A stretch of 64,000 nt of DNA from Spirochaetota bacterium. GTDB lineage: Bacteria > Spirochaetota > UBA4802 > UBA5550. This document shows positions 19,545 to 29,617 of this stretch, in pieces. Position 1 is the first letter of the stretch. Each line of letters starts with the position of its first letter. The position numbers were made by a program, and so were the translations under genes. The notes under the pieces were generated by a model. That model saw only the letters and a list, made by a program, of their open reading frames with translations, was not told the origin of the DNA and made no database searches. Where the stretch lies: contig JAJRXZ010000033.1 of assembly GCA_024276015.1 (NCBI GenBank), positions 1-64,000 of the forward strand, given 5' to 3'.

Positions 19545-20195
19545 ATGAGTATACTTACCGAACATGAATTAAAAGAACTCTCGTCACAGATATATAAGAT
19601 GGCTGAATTATCATCGGAAGCAATAGTGAAATCGGTTGATTCCCTTAAGAATTCGAAAATAGATCTGGCAAGGGAGATAATTGAAAATGACAACATCATT
19701 GACAGCCTTGAAGTGGAGATAGATAATGAATGTATTAAACTGCTTGTTACAAGACAGCCTGCAGCAGTTCATTTGAGACTTGTACTGTCATATTTGAAAA
19801 TAAACACCGATCTGGAAAGGATTGCCGATCTCTGTACCAATATTGCAAAGGAAACTATCAGGCTTAAGGGAAGGCCAACTCTTAAACCCCTTGTTGACAT
19901 ACCGCGCATGGCTGAAATTTCAATCGAAATGCTGAAAAAAGCGCTCCGGGCATTCAGTGAAAAGAACGAGAAACCGGCCGAAGAAGTTATTGAGATGGAT
20001 AATGCTATTGATGAATTAAATTTGCAGATATACAGAGAACTTTTTTCATATATGGCGGAGAACCCTGCAAAAATTTCCGAAGCGCTGGGGCTCATCATGG
20101 TATCAAAAGCGCTGGAAAGAATCGGAGATCATGTTACAAATATTGCCGAAAGAGCTATCTATTACATCAAGGGAATAGATATAAGGCATGAATGA
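19545..20195 (+). CDS. phoU: Phosphate transport regulator PhoU
   Basis: PhoU links the phosphate transporter to the PhoR sensor and keeps the Pho response off when phosphate is plentiful. It has 216 residues from ATG 19545, which is preceded by a CCGGAG ribosome-binding site; codons upstream in frame are not needed. Two three-helix repeats are visible, each with the conserved Glu-x3-Asp metal-binding pattern (for example Asp-Leu-Glu-Arg-Ile-Ala-Asp and Ala-Leu-Glu-Arg-Ile-Gly-Asp-His). It starts about 35 bases after pstB, so the two are co-transcribed. Confidence 0.96.
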   Translation: MSILTEHELKELSSQIYKMAELSSEAIVKSVDSLKNSKIDLAREIIENDNIIDSLEVEIDNECIKLLVTRQPAAVHLRLVLSYLKINTDLERIADLCTNIAKETIRLKGRPTLKPLVDIPRMAEISIEMLKKALRAFSEKNEKPAEEVIEMDNAIDELNLQIYRELFSYMAENPAKISEALGLIMVSKALERIGDHVTNIAERAIYYIKGIDIRHE

Positions 20196-20278
20196 TTTTC
20201 AATAAAAATTATTCTGTGGGGTATCTTTAATCAATACTGTATCAGGAATTGGTTATGGTATAGGGGATAAATAAAATA

Positions 20279-22021
20279 ATGCCAAAAAAAATAAGCAATA
20301 AAATTATTATCTACTTTTCCATGCTGATAGTTATACTCATTTTCTTTCTTCTCTTTTTCATCAATAACCTTGTCCGTGAAATGTACTTTAACATGCTAAG
20401 CAGGGAGATGAAGAGGGATCTAAAACTTGTGGAAAGCTACTATGCTGCCGGTACAGGGGAAAACCGCAGAACAGATCAATTAATCGCTAAGAACAAGATA
20501 GACAGGATAGCAGAGATCACCGAAATGCGCATTACCATAATTGATTATTCCGGTATTGTTGTTTACGATTCCAATGTTGAAGATGTCTCAACACTGGATA
20601 ACCACCGCTACAGAAAAGAGGTCAACGAGGCAATAAGCGTCCTTTACGGTGAAAGCATACGTTACAGCAACACCTTGAAAATAAATATGCTCTATATTGC
20701 AAAAAAAGGGGAGCACTTTATCTTCAGAGCGGCTAAACCTCTATATGAGATAAACAATAAACTATCCAATCTCAAAAGGACCATATTGCTTTCAGGCATT
20801 ATAATTATAATAATTTCAATAATTATAATTATGGTAATCTCAAAAAAGATAAGCGGCCCTATTCGGGAAGCAGTTATCTTCTCACAAAATTTTGCGATGG
20901 GAGATTACTCCAGCAGAATAATGAATTATGATGATAATGAAATCGGCATTTTACAAAAATCGCTTAACGACATGGCCGACATAATTAACGAAAAGATCAA
21001 CAATCTCATTATTGAGCAGAAAAAACTGAAAGTTACCATTGAAAGCATACAGGAAGGAATTGCAGTGATCGGAAACAGCGGCAAAATCCTCATCTGCAAT
21101 TCGGCATTCGGAAACATGCTTAATATCAATACCGAACCGGTTGACAAAATCTATTATGAGATCATCTGGAACAGTTCGCTGAATGAGAAAATAAAGTATA
21201 CATTGTCAACAGGAAAACGCATAACTCTCGAAGTTGCATTATCGGGAGGAAATGTATATACCGCAGTAATAAATCCTTTCAGAGAAGAGGACAATATCCG
21301 GGGCATACTGCTTGTGCTTCACGATATCACGGAACAGAAAAAAATCGATCAGATAAAAACCGAATTGATCGGGAACATGTCCCACGAACTGAAAACTCCT
21401 GTTGCCATATTGATGGGATATCTTGAAACGATGAGAGAACATCTCAATGACAAAAAGATGATGGAAAATCTCATTGAAAAAGCCCTTGCAAATATTGAAC
21501 GGCAAAATTCTTTAATTGATGATATTTTAAAACTCAATAAACTTGAAGAAGATATCCGTTTTCTGTCAGAAACAATTGACATTGAAGAGATACTCCTGAA
21601 CTGCATAGAAATACTCATGCCCAAATGCGAGAAAAAGAATATTAATATCGAAACCGCTTTTATAAAGGCAGACCGCAATATTCAGGGCAATCGATTTCTT
21701 GCCGAAGAAGTATTTTTTAATTTAGTGGATAATGCAATAAATTATAATATCAATAAGGGCTCGGTTTTTATCCGAACAGTAATAACAGATAATTCTTTAA
21801 TTGTAAAGATAAAAGACACAGGCATAGGGATACCGGCAGATTCTATTGACAGGATCTTTGAGAGGTTCTACAGAGTGGATAAAAGCAGATCAAGGCAGAC
21901 CGGAGGAACCGGCCTGGGCCTGTCAATAGTTAAACATGCGGCCGAACTTCTCGGCTGGTCCGTAAATGTTTTATCGAATAACAGTGGAACTGAATTTCAG
22001 GTCATTATAAAAATATCCTGA
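20279..22021 (+). CDS. PhoR-like membrane sensor histidine kinase
   Basis: The product has 580 residues. A membrane helix (about 9-28), an extracytoplasmic domain (about 30-165) and a second helix (about 168-187) are followed by HAMP and PAS domains. A dimerisation/phosphoacceptor domain comes next, with His369 in Ser-His-Glu-Leu-Lys-Thr-Pro. The ATPase domain has N, G1 (Asp-Thr-Gly-Ile-Gly-Ile) and G2 (Gly-Gly-Thr-Gly-Leu-Gly-Leu) boxes. Its place after pstB-phoU and its PhoR-type domain order suggest phosphate sensing. No PhoB-type response regulator is encoded in the window, so its partner must lie elsewhere. The gene converges on lon. Confidence 0.9.
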   Translation: MPKKISNKIIIYFSMLIVILIFFLLFFINNLVREMYFNMLSREMKRDLKLVESYYAAGTGENRRTDQLIAKNKIDRIAEITEMRITIIDYSGIVVYDSNVEDVSTLDNHRYRKEVNEAISVLYGESIRYSNTLKINMLYIAKKGEHFIFRAAKPLYEINNKLSNLKRTILLSGIIIIIISIIIIMVISKKISGPIREAVIFSQNFAMGDYSSRIMNYDDNEIGILQKSLNDMADIINEKINNLIIEQKKLKVTIESIQEGIAVIGNSGKILICNSAFGNMLNINTEPVDKIYYEIIWNSSLNEKIKYTLSTGKRITLEVALSGGNVYTAVINPFREEDNIRGILLVLHDITEQKKIDQIKTELIGNMSHELKTPVAILMGYLETMREHLNDKKMMENLIEKALANIERQNSLIDDILKLNKLEEDIRFLSETIDIEEILLNCIEILMPKCEKKNINIETAFIKADRNIQGNRFLAEEVFFNLVDNAINYNINKGSVFIRTVITDNSLIVKIKDTGIGIPADSIDRIFERFYRVDKSRSRQTGGTGLGLSIVKHAAELLGWSVNVLSNNSGTEFQVIIKIS

Positions 22022-22049
22022 ATCCGAAAGTATCTGATAAGTTTCACTT

Positions 22050-24419
22050 CTAAAAAACAAGTTCCAGCACTTCGTCAAAATAATTAACAAAATGCACATC
22101 AAGGCCCGATCTGATATAATCGGGAAGCTCTTCGAAATCCTTTTTATTCTCAAAGGGGAATATTATTCTTTTAAGCTTTGCTCTTTTTGCAGCAATTGTC
22201 TTTTCTTTTACTCCGCCTATTGGAAGCACTTTGCCTGTTATTGTCAATTCACCGGTCATGGCAATATTTTTCTTTACCGGTTTGTTTTTTGCCAGCGAAT
22301 ACAGAGAAGTTGCCATTGTTATTCCTGCCGAAGGCCCGTCCTTCGGAGTTGCTCCCGCCGGTACATGAAGATGTATATAATGGTTCTGAAAATAATCATC
22401 GGCAATGCCATAATCCCTTATCCTTGAACTGACATATGTATATGCAATTTCCGAGGATTCTTTCATTACATCGCCAAGCTGCCCGGTCTGCCTGAATCCT
22501 TTTTTGGATGGGACAGCAGTTGACTCGATGTAAAGAGTTGTGCCCCCCAGGCTTGTCCACGCAAGCCCCAGAACAACGCCGGGAATTTTTTTATCGTAGA
22601 GAGAATCATCGGCAAACCTGGGATTCCCCAAGAAATCCTTCAAGTTTTCTGCAGTTACCGTTAAAGCGGACTTTTCCTGCTCGGCAAATTTTCTTGTGGC
22701 CTTCCTCATTATTTTCCTGATATTATTTTCAAGGCTCCTGACTCCGGCTTCCCTGGAATAACCGTCAATAATCTTCCGAAGAGCCTTCATCTCAATTTTA
22801 ACCATACCTTTTTTAAGACCATGTTCTTTTAATTGTTTGGGTATAAGAAACCGCCTGGCTATCTGAAGTTTCTCATTAAGAACATATCCGGAGAGCTTCA
22901 TCACCTCCATCCTGTCCAGCAGAGGCCTGGGGATGGTATCAAGCTGATTGGCGGTTGCAATGAAAAGTATATTGGACAGGTCGAACCTCAGATCAATATA
23001 ATGATCAAGAAATTGTGTATTCTGTTCCGGATCAAGCACTTCCAGCAGAGCCGAAGCAGGATCTCCCTGAAAGCTTGCTCCGATCTTATCAATCTCGTCA
23101 AGCATAATTACAGGATTGGCAACATCAACGCTTTTAAGACTCTGAATGATCTTCCCGGGCATTGCTCCGATATAAGTTCTTCTGTGCCCTTTAATTTCGG
23201 CTTCATCTCTCATTCCGCCAAGAGAAAATCTGAAGAATTTTCTGTTGAGAGCCTCTGCAACAGACTTGCCTATGGAAGTTTTACCCACACCGGGAGGTCC
23301 TACAAAACATATTATAGAACCTGTAATACTGCCCTTCATTTTGCCCGTGCTGATAAACTCAAGAATTCTGTCTTTAATATCATCCAGACCATAGTGGTCA
23401 CTGTTAAGTATTTTAGCAGCCTTTTCAATATCGTAATTGTCCTTTGAAAAAATTCCCCAGGGAAGAGATGTCACCCAGTCAAGATAATTGCGGGCAACAC
23501 CGTATTCTGCCGAATTAGGTTCCAGTAATCTTAACTTGTTCAGCTCTTCATCAACTTTTTTTGCAGCCTCTTCAGTAAGTTTAAGCTTTGTTATTCTTTC
23601 CTCTATTCTCTCAATCTCCGCGCTCTTCTCGTCCTTTTCAAGGCCAAGCTGCTTCTTTATCTCCTTCAACTGTTCTTTTAAAAAGAATTCCTTCTGCTGT
23701 TTTGATATCTTCTGTTCGATCTGCTTTGATATCTTAGCCTGTAATTTACTCAACTCAATCTCTTTATTCAGCAACAGTATGACCTTCTCAACTCTTTTAC
23801 GTATATCAAAAGTTTCAAGTATCTCCTGTATTTCATGGGAATCTGCCGTTGTCATTGACGCAACAAAATCCGCCAGTTTGCTGGGATTCTCAAGGGTAAA
23901 GCGGTTAAGAAACAGCTTTAACTCCTCATGGAAAAGAGAATTCGATTTGATCAGATCCTTCACAGAGCTTATTATTGCCATCGAATAGGCTTTCATCTGA
24001 TCCGTATATTCAATATTGCCTTCATCATAGTGTTCCACTTCCCATTCAATAATGGGTTTTTCCCTAATTACATGAACAAGAGTAAACCTGTTCAGGGCAT
24101 TGATCATTAATTGGAAGGTATTATCGTCAATCGGCGTTACCTTCAACACCTTAACGGTCACACCGACTCTGTATAGATCCCTTGATTCGATGGCTCCATC
24201 GTGGGGATTTTCAATCAGCACAACGCCGCCGATCTTATTGTCGGACTCAACGATTCTGTTTGCGATATTAATCATATCGGGTCCCGACAGTACAATAGGG
24301 ATCATCATTCCCGGGAAAATAGGCCTCTGCATCAAAGGTATGATCGGTATAATGTCCGGCAGCACTTCATTTGCTACTATCAGCTGATTCCCGAAACTCT
24401 CATCTCTTTTCTCTGGCAT
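22050..24419 (-). CDS. lon: ATP-dependent Lon protease
   Basis: Lon degrades misfolded and specific regulatory proteins in the cytoplasm. It has 789 residues, the standard length. The N-terminal substrate-binding domain (about 20-215) is followed by a coiled-coil region and an AAA+ domain with Walker A Gly-Pro-Pro-Gly-Val-Gly-Lys-Thr-Ser. The protease domain has the catalytic Ser in Pro-Lys-Asp-Gly-Pro-Ser-Ala-Gly and the catalytic Lys in Lys-Glu-Lys-Thr-Ile-Ala-Ala. An AGGAAGG ribosome-binding site precedes the ATG. It appears to be a single-gene unit. Confidence 0.98.
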   Translation of the reverse strand: MPEKRDESFGNQLIVANEVLPDIIPIIPLMQRPIFPGMMIPIVLSGPDMINIANRIVESDNKIGGVVLIENPHDGAIESRDLYRVGVTVKVLKVTPIDDNTFQLMINALNRFTLVHVIREKPIIEWEVEHYDEGNIEYTDQMKAYSMAIISSVKDLIKSNSLFHEELKLFLNRFTLENPSKLADFVASMTTADSHEIQEILETFDIRKRVEKVILLLNKEIELSKLQAKISKQIEQKISKQQKEFFLKEQLKEIKKQLGLEKDEKSAEIERIEERITKLKLTEEAAKKVDEELNKLRLLEPNSAEYGVARNYLDWVTSLPWGIFSKDNYDIEKAAKILNSDHYGLDDIKDRILEFISTGKMKGSITGSIICFVGPPGVGKTSIGKSVAEALNRKFFRFSLGGMRDEAEIKGHRRTYIGAMPGKIIQSLKSVDVANPVIMLDEIDKIGASFQGDPASALLEVLDPEQNTQFLDHYIDLRFDLSNILFIATANQLDTIPRPLLDRMEVMKLSGYVLNEKLQIARRFLIPKQLKEHGLKKGMVKIEMKALRKIIDGYSREAGVRSLENNIRKIMRKATRKFAEQEKSALTVTAENLKDFLGNPRFADDSLYDKKIPGVVLGLAWTSLGGTTLYIESTAVPSKKGFRQTGQLGDVMKESSEIAYTYVSSRIRDYGIADDYFQNHYIHLHVPAGATPKDGPSAGITMATSLYSLAKNKPVKKNIAMTGELTITGKVLPIGGVKEKTIAAKRAKLKRIIFPFENKKDFEELPDYIRSGLDVHFVNYFDEVLELVF

Positions 24420-24521
24420 GTTACCTTCCTGATAAAATATAGTTGCTTAAAGATCTTCTTTAATCCAAAATAAAGGCTCCGGAAAAGATAAAGTCATGAC
24501 AAATTACTCTGTTATTTCTTG

Positions 24522-25484
24522 TTATTTTTTCTTTTCCTTAAGCTCTTCAATATTCTCAATGAAGAACTTTTTGACTCTCCACCGGTCAAGCGTAAAAACA
24601 TAAGGGCCTTCGGACGAAGTTGAAATATACTTTTCCCCGTCACCCTTTTTGAAGATATTTAATACAATCTCTTTTTCATACGCCTTCAGTTTAACGGTAC
24701 AGAGCGGTTTTGTCAATGATTTCTTTTCGATTTTAGGGTAATCGGAGGCTCTTAAAGGATTAAATCCGGAAATAAGATTATTAACTTTTTGAGTTGAAAG
24801 AGGTGCTTTTTCATAGCCTTTGCATATCCATTTTACGATCTTTTCCGGTTCGGTTTTTTTGTTATCTTTTTTGTCTTCTTTCCCCTCTTCAGGTTCTTTT
24901 TCTTCTACTTTTTTAGTAAAAAGGAAATGTCTTCCTTTATAGTTAATCTCGAACTGACTGATAGACTCGCCAGAAATTTTAATTATATCCTTATCTCTTA
25001 AGTCATCCACCGATCTATTGAGATCCCTGTCAAATGTCTCTGCTGCAAGATAGATCCCGGGCTTTTGCGCAAACTTAACGTATGTATGCCTGTTAGTGGA
25101 ACTTTTTTTGCCGATAAAAATATCCCTTAAAAGTTTACCTTTCTTCTTTACAATAACAGATATCCTTTTTTGAGGACTAAGGCCGTACTTATCTAAAAAT
25201 TCCCTTTCTGAAATAAGGTCTGTAATTTTTATATTCTTCATTTTTTTCTCGATTGATTCCACCGAGTTTTTATCAGCAGGATAGGCCTCGTCATTTATAA
25301 ACCATTTTCCATTCTTATTGCTGATCTTTATTTCAGAATCATTTTTCTTTATAATGATCTCATCAGCACTATTTTCCCAGGAAGGCAATTGAGGAAAACG
25401 CGGCGATTTTTTTACGTCTCTTAAAAATATGTACGCGGAAAGAATCAGAATTATTCCGATACTGATCGCTAATTTTTTATTCAT
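24522..25484 (-). CDS. DUF4340-type protein of a Gld-like ABC cluster
   Basis: The product is 320 residues from the ATG at 25484, which overlaps the end of the preceding gene by eight bases. It is anchored by one N-terminal membrane helix (about residues 4-20). The rest is a Lys-rich extracytoplasmic region with repeated beta-strand segments that resemble the DUF4340 domain. A highly charged Glu/Lys insert lies at about 200-225. DUF4340 proteins are commonly encoded last in Gld-type ABC clusters, as here. Their function is not established; a role in assembling or stabilising an exported polymer is speculation. Confidence 0.8.
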   Translation of the reverse strand: MNKKLAISIGIILILSAYIFLRDVKKSPRFPQLPSWENSADEIIIKKNDSEIKISNKNGKWFINDEAYPADKNSVESIEKKMKNIKITDLISEREFLDKYGLSPQKRISVIVKKKGKLLRDIFIGKKSSTNRHTYVKFAQKPGIYLAAETFDRDLNRSVDDLRDKDIIKISGESISQFEINYKGRHFLFTKKVEEKEPEEGKEDKKDNKKTEPEKIVKWICKGYEKAPLSTQKVNNLISGFNPLRASDYPKIEKKSLTKPLCTVKLKAYEKEIVLNIFKKGDGEKYISTSSEGPYVFTLDRWRVKKFFIENIEELKEKKK

Positions 25485-27642
25485 CTCCAACTTCTCCTGT
25501 AAATTCCTTTAATATTCTCTTTCTTCGCGATAATCTGCCTCTCCAGACAAAGAGACCCATTATTATAACTAATACCGGCACTCCGGCAATATTTATTGTC
25601 TTCAGCACAAAACGTTTCCTCTCGCCTGTTTTTTCCAGAGGATTATACTCAAGACTTTTGCTTTTCATCTCCGGCACAAATATATTTCCCGAAAAATAAT
25701 CCACAAGGCTGTGAAGGAAATGATCATTTGAAAATACTTCGCTTCTGCTTCCCCTTGCCAGGACCTTCCTTGAATACATCAGAAAACCGGAACGGGTGAT
25801 CTCCGAAGAAGTAACAAGAATAATTCTTGATTTTCCTCCTTCAACCGTTTCAGCCAATTTATCAGTCGATTTGATCATTCCGCCTTTCAGTTTCTTCTTT
25901 TGTTCTTTACCATCAAGGGGAACTTCCCTGTTCTTAAAATAACTACGAAATTTTCCGGAAAAAAGAGAAGCAATAGTGTAGCTTTTCATATCTTTTCCGC
26001 CGGAGATACCCATCATAAAAGGATTGAAGTTAATTCTGCCCTTCATAAGCCAGCTTTCATTTGAAGTATTTACAAGATCGGTTCGGACAATTCCCGATTC
26101 CTTTAATTTATTCTCATCCGAACTGATTGACGAAACTTTTATGAACATAGCCCCTGGAAGATGTTTCGTAATTATATTATCCTTATTAAGTCCCGATTTT
26201 CTGATAACAGGAATAAGAGGATAATCCCTGATGGCATCGCCGAAACTTATTTTAGCGCAATTTTTATCCAGCACAATATCTTTATTAACCGTAATACCGT
26301 AGCTCTTAAGCAATTTCTCAAGCCCCGTATTTACAGGAAGAACAACGGGCTGCCCTCTCCGGAACATACTGTTTCCGCCCGGCATCTGAACTTCATTAAA
26401 GGAATCGTAAAATATGATCAGAGATTTTCCCCTCATTAAAAACTGATCGATTTTAAAGAGCTCCGCATCGGAAAATTGATCTTTGGGGCCGTTTATTATT
26501 ACTGTTTCAATGCTGTCGGGAATCGACTCTTTGGCAAGATCAATACTCCGGATATCATAGATATCCGAAAGAAGCTTTTTAAAAAGCCCTCCCCCGTCCC
26601 TTGACTGCTCATCATTTATATTTATTGTGCCATGACCGGCAATGTACCCTATCTTCTTATTTGCATTGAGAAGGCTTCCGATCGTATCATTTATCTTATC
26701 CTGAAAATTTTCAAGTCCTACAATCACATAGTTGCCGAAAAGGGACTGTGCAACATTGATCTTTATATTTCTGAATTTGTCTCCCATTTCAAAAACTATT
26801 CCGAAAATTCCCTCTCCTCCTTTTATCTTCTCGCCTGTTTTTGTGACTCCTCCTTTCCAGACAAGCTTATTCAAACCGTATTTCTTCATAATTGCTTCTT
26901 TTTGATCCGGGGGCAGGGATTCTATAAGCTGAAATTTTATCTTCCCGTAATTGTTTACATTTGCCTTTGCAGCGGCATCTCTCACCTTTTGTTCCAGGTC
27001 TTCAATACCGTCTATTGACAGTTTCTTTACTTCTCTGTCGAGGAAGAGCTTCAGAGTAATAGGCTCCTTTAACTTAAGAAGAGCGTCCACCTTATTTGTC
27101 ATTTTCTCTATTCTTGAAGTGATCTCATATTCAAGTCCCACAGGATTCACCACAGTATCTATCTTTTCAATGAGATCCGCATGTTGGATTACAATGCCCA
27201 TATAGGTCTGCCTGGTTTTGATCTGATCATCTACAAACTCCCTGCTTGTAACAGGGCGGATCCCGAAATCCCTGGCCTGAGCTTTAATATCTTCTTCACC
27301 GACAATTTCATAGCTGAAATAGCGGTTGCCGTAATAATCATACTCTTCAAGAAGGTCCTTAAGGTATCTGAAGAGTGTGCTGTGCTCGGCCGGAAGGTCC
27401 TTTGAAAAAAGAACCTTTATACTGAGATTTTCACTCAGATTGGATACAATATCTTTGCTCTTCTGAGAGAGGGAGTAAGTTTTATTTCTTGTCAGATCAA
27501 ACCTTGCATTAAGCGTAACTCCCGCAATATTGATCAGTATGATTATTACAATATTAATGATCAACTGAAGATTCTTTGAATTGATTCCTGATATTTTTTC
27601 CATTATATTAATTTTATTCTTTGATATATTTTCTTTACTCAT
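25477..27642 (-). CDS. gldG: GldG-like ABC transporter auxiliary protein
   Basis: The product has 721 residues. It has an N-terminal membrane helix (about 28-46), a large extracytoplasmic domain with the pattern of ABC-type auxiliary (GldG/IFT52-like) proteins, and a C-terminal membrane helix (about 680-700) followed by a basic tail. It starts six bases after the permease gene and overlaps the DUF4340 gene. In Bacteroidota, GldAFG supports gliding and type IX secretion. Homologous clusters occur in many non-gliding bacteria, so gliding should not be assumed here. Confidence 0.85.
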   Translation of the reverse strand: MSKENISKNKINIMEKISGINSKNLQLIINIVIIILINIAGVTLNARFDLTRNKTYSLSQKSKDIVSNLSENLSIKVLFSKDLPAEHSTLFRYLKDLLEEYDYYGNRYFSYEIVGEEDIKAQARDFGIRPVTSREFVDDQIKTRQTYMGIVIQHADLIEKIDTVVNPVGLEYEITSRIEKMTNKVDALLKLKEPITLKLFLDREVKKLSIDGIEDLEQKVRDAAAKANVNNYGKIKFQLIESLPPDQKEAIMKKYGLNKLVWKGGVTKTGEKIKGGEGIFGIVFEMGDKFRNIKINVAQSLFGNYVIVGLENFQDKINDTIGSLLNANKKIGYIAGHGTININDEQSRDGGGLFKKLLSDIYDIRSIDLAKESIPDSIETVIINGPKDQFSDAELFKIDQFLMRGKSLIIFYDSFNEVQMPGGNSMFRRGQPVVLPVNTGLEKLLKSYGITVNKDIVLDKNCAKISFGDAIRDYPLIPVIRKSGLNKDNIITKHLPGAMFIKVSSISSDENKLKESGIVRTDLVNTSNESWLMKGRINFNPFMMGISGGKDMKSYTIASLFSGKFRSYFKNREVPLDGKEQKKKLKGGMIKSTDKLAETVEGGKSRIILVTSSEITRSGFLMYSRKVLARGSRSEVFSNDHFLHSLVDYFSGNIFVPEMKSKSLEYNPLEKTGERKRFVLKTINIAGVPVLVIIMGLFVWRGRLSRRKRILKEFTGEVGDE

Positions 27643-27648
27643 GGCAAT

Positions 27649-28359
27649 CTATCTCCTCTCATCAAGGATTTTAACTGTCAGGATAATTGAAATTGCAATA
27701 ACCGAAAGAAAGTATATGATATCCCTGGTATCTATAATTCCCTTTGAGATATTTCTGAAATGAAAATCACTGCCAAGATACTGAAGAAAGGCCAGCTTTG
27801 AGGGCAGGAATATTACGATCTTATCGATCAGCCACAGAAAAAATGTAACTGCCCATGCGGATATAAAGGCAACGATCTGATTTTTGCTCAATGAAGATGC
27901 AAGTATCCCGATTGAAGCATAAGCACCTCCCAGCAAAACAGTCCCGAAGTATCCGCCTATGATGGGCCCCATATCGGGAGAACCTACAAGAAGAATTGAA
28001 AAAAGATAAATAATTGTAGGTAAAATCATCACCACTATAAAAATTGTGCCGGCAAGAAATTTCCCCAGAACCGCATTAAATGTTTCAACAGGCAGTGTCA
28101 TCAATATTTCCAGGGAACCGCTGTATCTCTCTTCGGAGAACAGTCTCATCGTAACGGCAGGTACAACAAATGTAAACATTATAGGAAGCAGCTGGAAGAG
28201 ATTTCTCATCTCTGCCTGATTAAAATAAAAGAAGTCCTTAAAGAAAAAGAATCCCGAAAAGATCAGAAATATTGTTATAACAATATAGGCAATTGGACTC
28301 ACAAAATATGACCTCAGTTCTTTCTTTACAATTGAAATAGTTGCATTAATGTTTTTCAT
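27649..28359 (-). CDS. GldF-like ABC transporter permease
   Basis: This is the membrane subunit (236 residues) of the Gld-type exporter, with six hydrophobic segments in the ABC-2 permease pattern. The start at ATG 28359 is set by a strong GGAGGTGAT ribosome-binding site; an upstream in-frame ATG (28398) would lie inside the ATPase gene and is less likely. The conserved Lys-Glu-Leu-Arg-Ser-Tyr-Phe near the N-terminus is the cytoplasmic coupling helix typical of this family. The gene overlaps the ATPase gene by 14 bases. Confidence 0.9.
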   Translation of the reverse strand: MKNINATISIVKKELRSYFVSPIAYIVITIFLIFSGFFFFKDFFYFNQAEMRNLFQLLPIMFTFVVPAVTMRLFSEERYSGSLEILMTLPVETFNAVLGKFLAGTIFIVVMILPTIIYLFSILLVGSPDMGPIIGGYFGTVLLGGAYASIGILASSLSKNQIVAFISAWAVTFFLWLIDKIVIFLPSKLAFLQYLGSDFHFRNISKGIIDTRDIIYFLSVIAISIILTVKILDERR

Positions 28360-29284
28360 TATCACCTCCGGCTGTAAGTTCTCTAAAAATATTCTCAAGT
28401 GATATATGTTCCGGTTTCATTTCATACATTATCCATCCTCTGGAGCTGATGAGTTTAAAAATATCCGGCCTCAGGTCCATACTGCCGGGATAGGACAGAG
28501 AAAGGGATATAAGCTTATGGTCCTCTTTTTCTTCTATAGAGGTTATGCCCTTAATTGAGCTTAACTCTCTCCTGAGAGTATCGTGATCCGTTCCGCTTAC
28601 TTTTATTGATAGTCTGGATTCGTTCACCTTATCCTTTTGAAGATGTTCCGTTCTGTCGTCGGCAACAATAGTGCCTTTATTAATAATTATTATTCTGTCG
28701 CAGGTTGCCTCAACTTCGCTGAGGATATGCGTGGAGAGAATGACGGTTTTTTTTCTGCCGATCTCTTTAATAAGGTTTCGGATCTCAATGATCTGGTTGG
28801 GGTCAAGCCCGCTTGTAGGTTCGTCAAGGATAAGAATATCGGGATCGTGTATCATGGCATGCGCCAATCCCACTCTCTGCTTATATCCTTTGGAAAGCTC
28901 GCTGATATTCTTGTGCATAACGTCATTAATGCCGCATAGTTTCCCTGTCTCTCTGATCCTCCCCTTATCCTCCAGCCCCCTGATCTCGGCTATATAGTTC
29001 AGATAATCATAAACAAGCATATCTCCGTAAAGGGGCGCAGACTCCGGAAGATAACCGATTATCTTTTTTATTTCCAGGGGATTTTCTTCTGTGTTGTAAT
29101 TTCCTACTTTAATCGAACCGCTGTCAGGTTTCAAATAGCAGGTAAGCATTCTCAGAGTGGTTGTTTTGCCTGCGCCGTTAGGCCCCAGAAGCCCGGTAAT
29201 CTCACCTTCCCTAATGGCAAACGAGATGTTATCTACAGCACGAACATTCCCATAACTCTTAGTTATTCCTTCTGCACTAATCAT
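28346..29284 (-). CDS. ABC transporter ATP-binding protein (GldA-like)
   Basis: This is the ATPase subunit (312 residues) of the Gld-type ABC-2 transporter. Walker A is Gly-Pro-Asn-Gly-Ala-Gly-Lys-Thr-Thr, the signature motif is Leu-Ser-Lys-Gly-Tyr-Lys-Gln-Arg, and Walker B is Ile-Leu-Ile-Leu-Asp-Glu-Pro-Thr-Ser-Gly-Leu-Asp-Pro. About 80 residues beyond the ATPase core form a C-terminal regulatory domain, as in other exporter-type ABC-2 ATPases. It is the first gene of a four-gene operon (ATPase, permease, GldG-like, DUF4340). Confidence 0.95.
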   Translation of the reverse strand: MISAEGITKSYGNVRAVDNISFAIREGEITGLLGPNGAGKTTTLRMLTCYLKPDSGSIKVGNYNTEENPLEIKKIIGYLPESAPLYGDMLVYDYLNYIAEIRGLEDKGRIRETGKLCGINDVMHKNISELSKGYKQRVGLAHAMIHDPDILILDEPTSGLDPNQIIEIRNLIKEIGRKKTVILSTHILSEVEATCDRIIIINKGTIVADDRTEHLQKDKVNESRLSIKVSGTDHDTLRRELSSIKGITSIEEKEDHKLISLSLSYPGSMDLRPDIFKLISSRGWIMYEMKPEHISLENIFRELTAGGDNEKH

Positions 29285-29303
29285 AAATAAAAGATCTCCA
29301 TTC

Positions 29304-29617
29304 TTAGATTTTTAATGTTAAAAATGTATTGAAATTTATATACCGATCATCACTGAAAATTTCTATATCAAACGAATCGGTATATGATTTAATCGGGATA
29401 TTGCCCTTTATCAAGGGACAAAATCGATGATCTTTGATATATTTTCCGAATATTTGATTTTTATTGGACATATAATTACTCAAAGAATTATATATCAAGC
29501 TAAATTTATCAGGCTCAACTATGAGAAACCCCGAATTATTTTTCACATATCTGATTTTCTGAAGATTAAGAAGTGCCCCTTGCGGGCTATTCTCAATCTT
29601 CAGTATAATTTTCTGTT
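29304..29617 (-). repeat. Intergenic segment with 60-bp repeat copy B and a coding-like stretch
   Basis: The 333-base gap between htrA and the ABC operon contains 29339-29398, a diverged copy of 3198-3257. Its ends are perfectly inverted ten-base arms (ATATACCGAT and ATCGGTATAT). An 80-codon frame runs on the minus strand from 29546 to 29304. It stays open further upstream to the htrA stop region without an ATG, reading like a protein (Gly-Ala-Leu-Leu-Asn-Leu-Gln-Lys, then Gly-Phe-Leu-Ile-Val-Glu). It may be a decayed gene or a non-coding repeat with chance openness; I do not recognise the protein. Confidence 0.5.
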
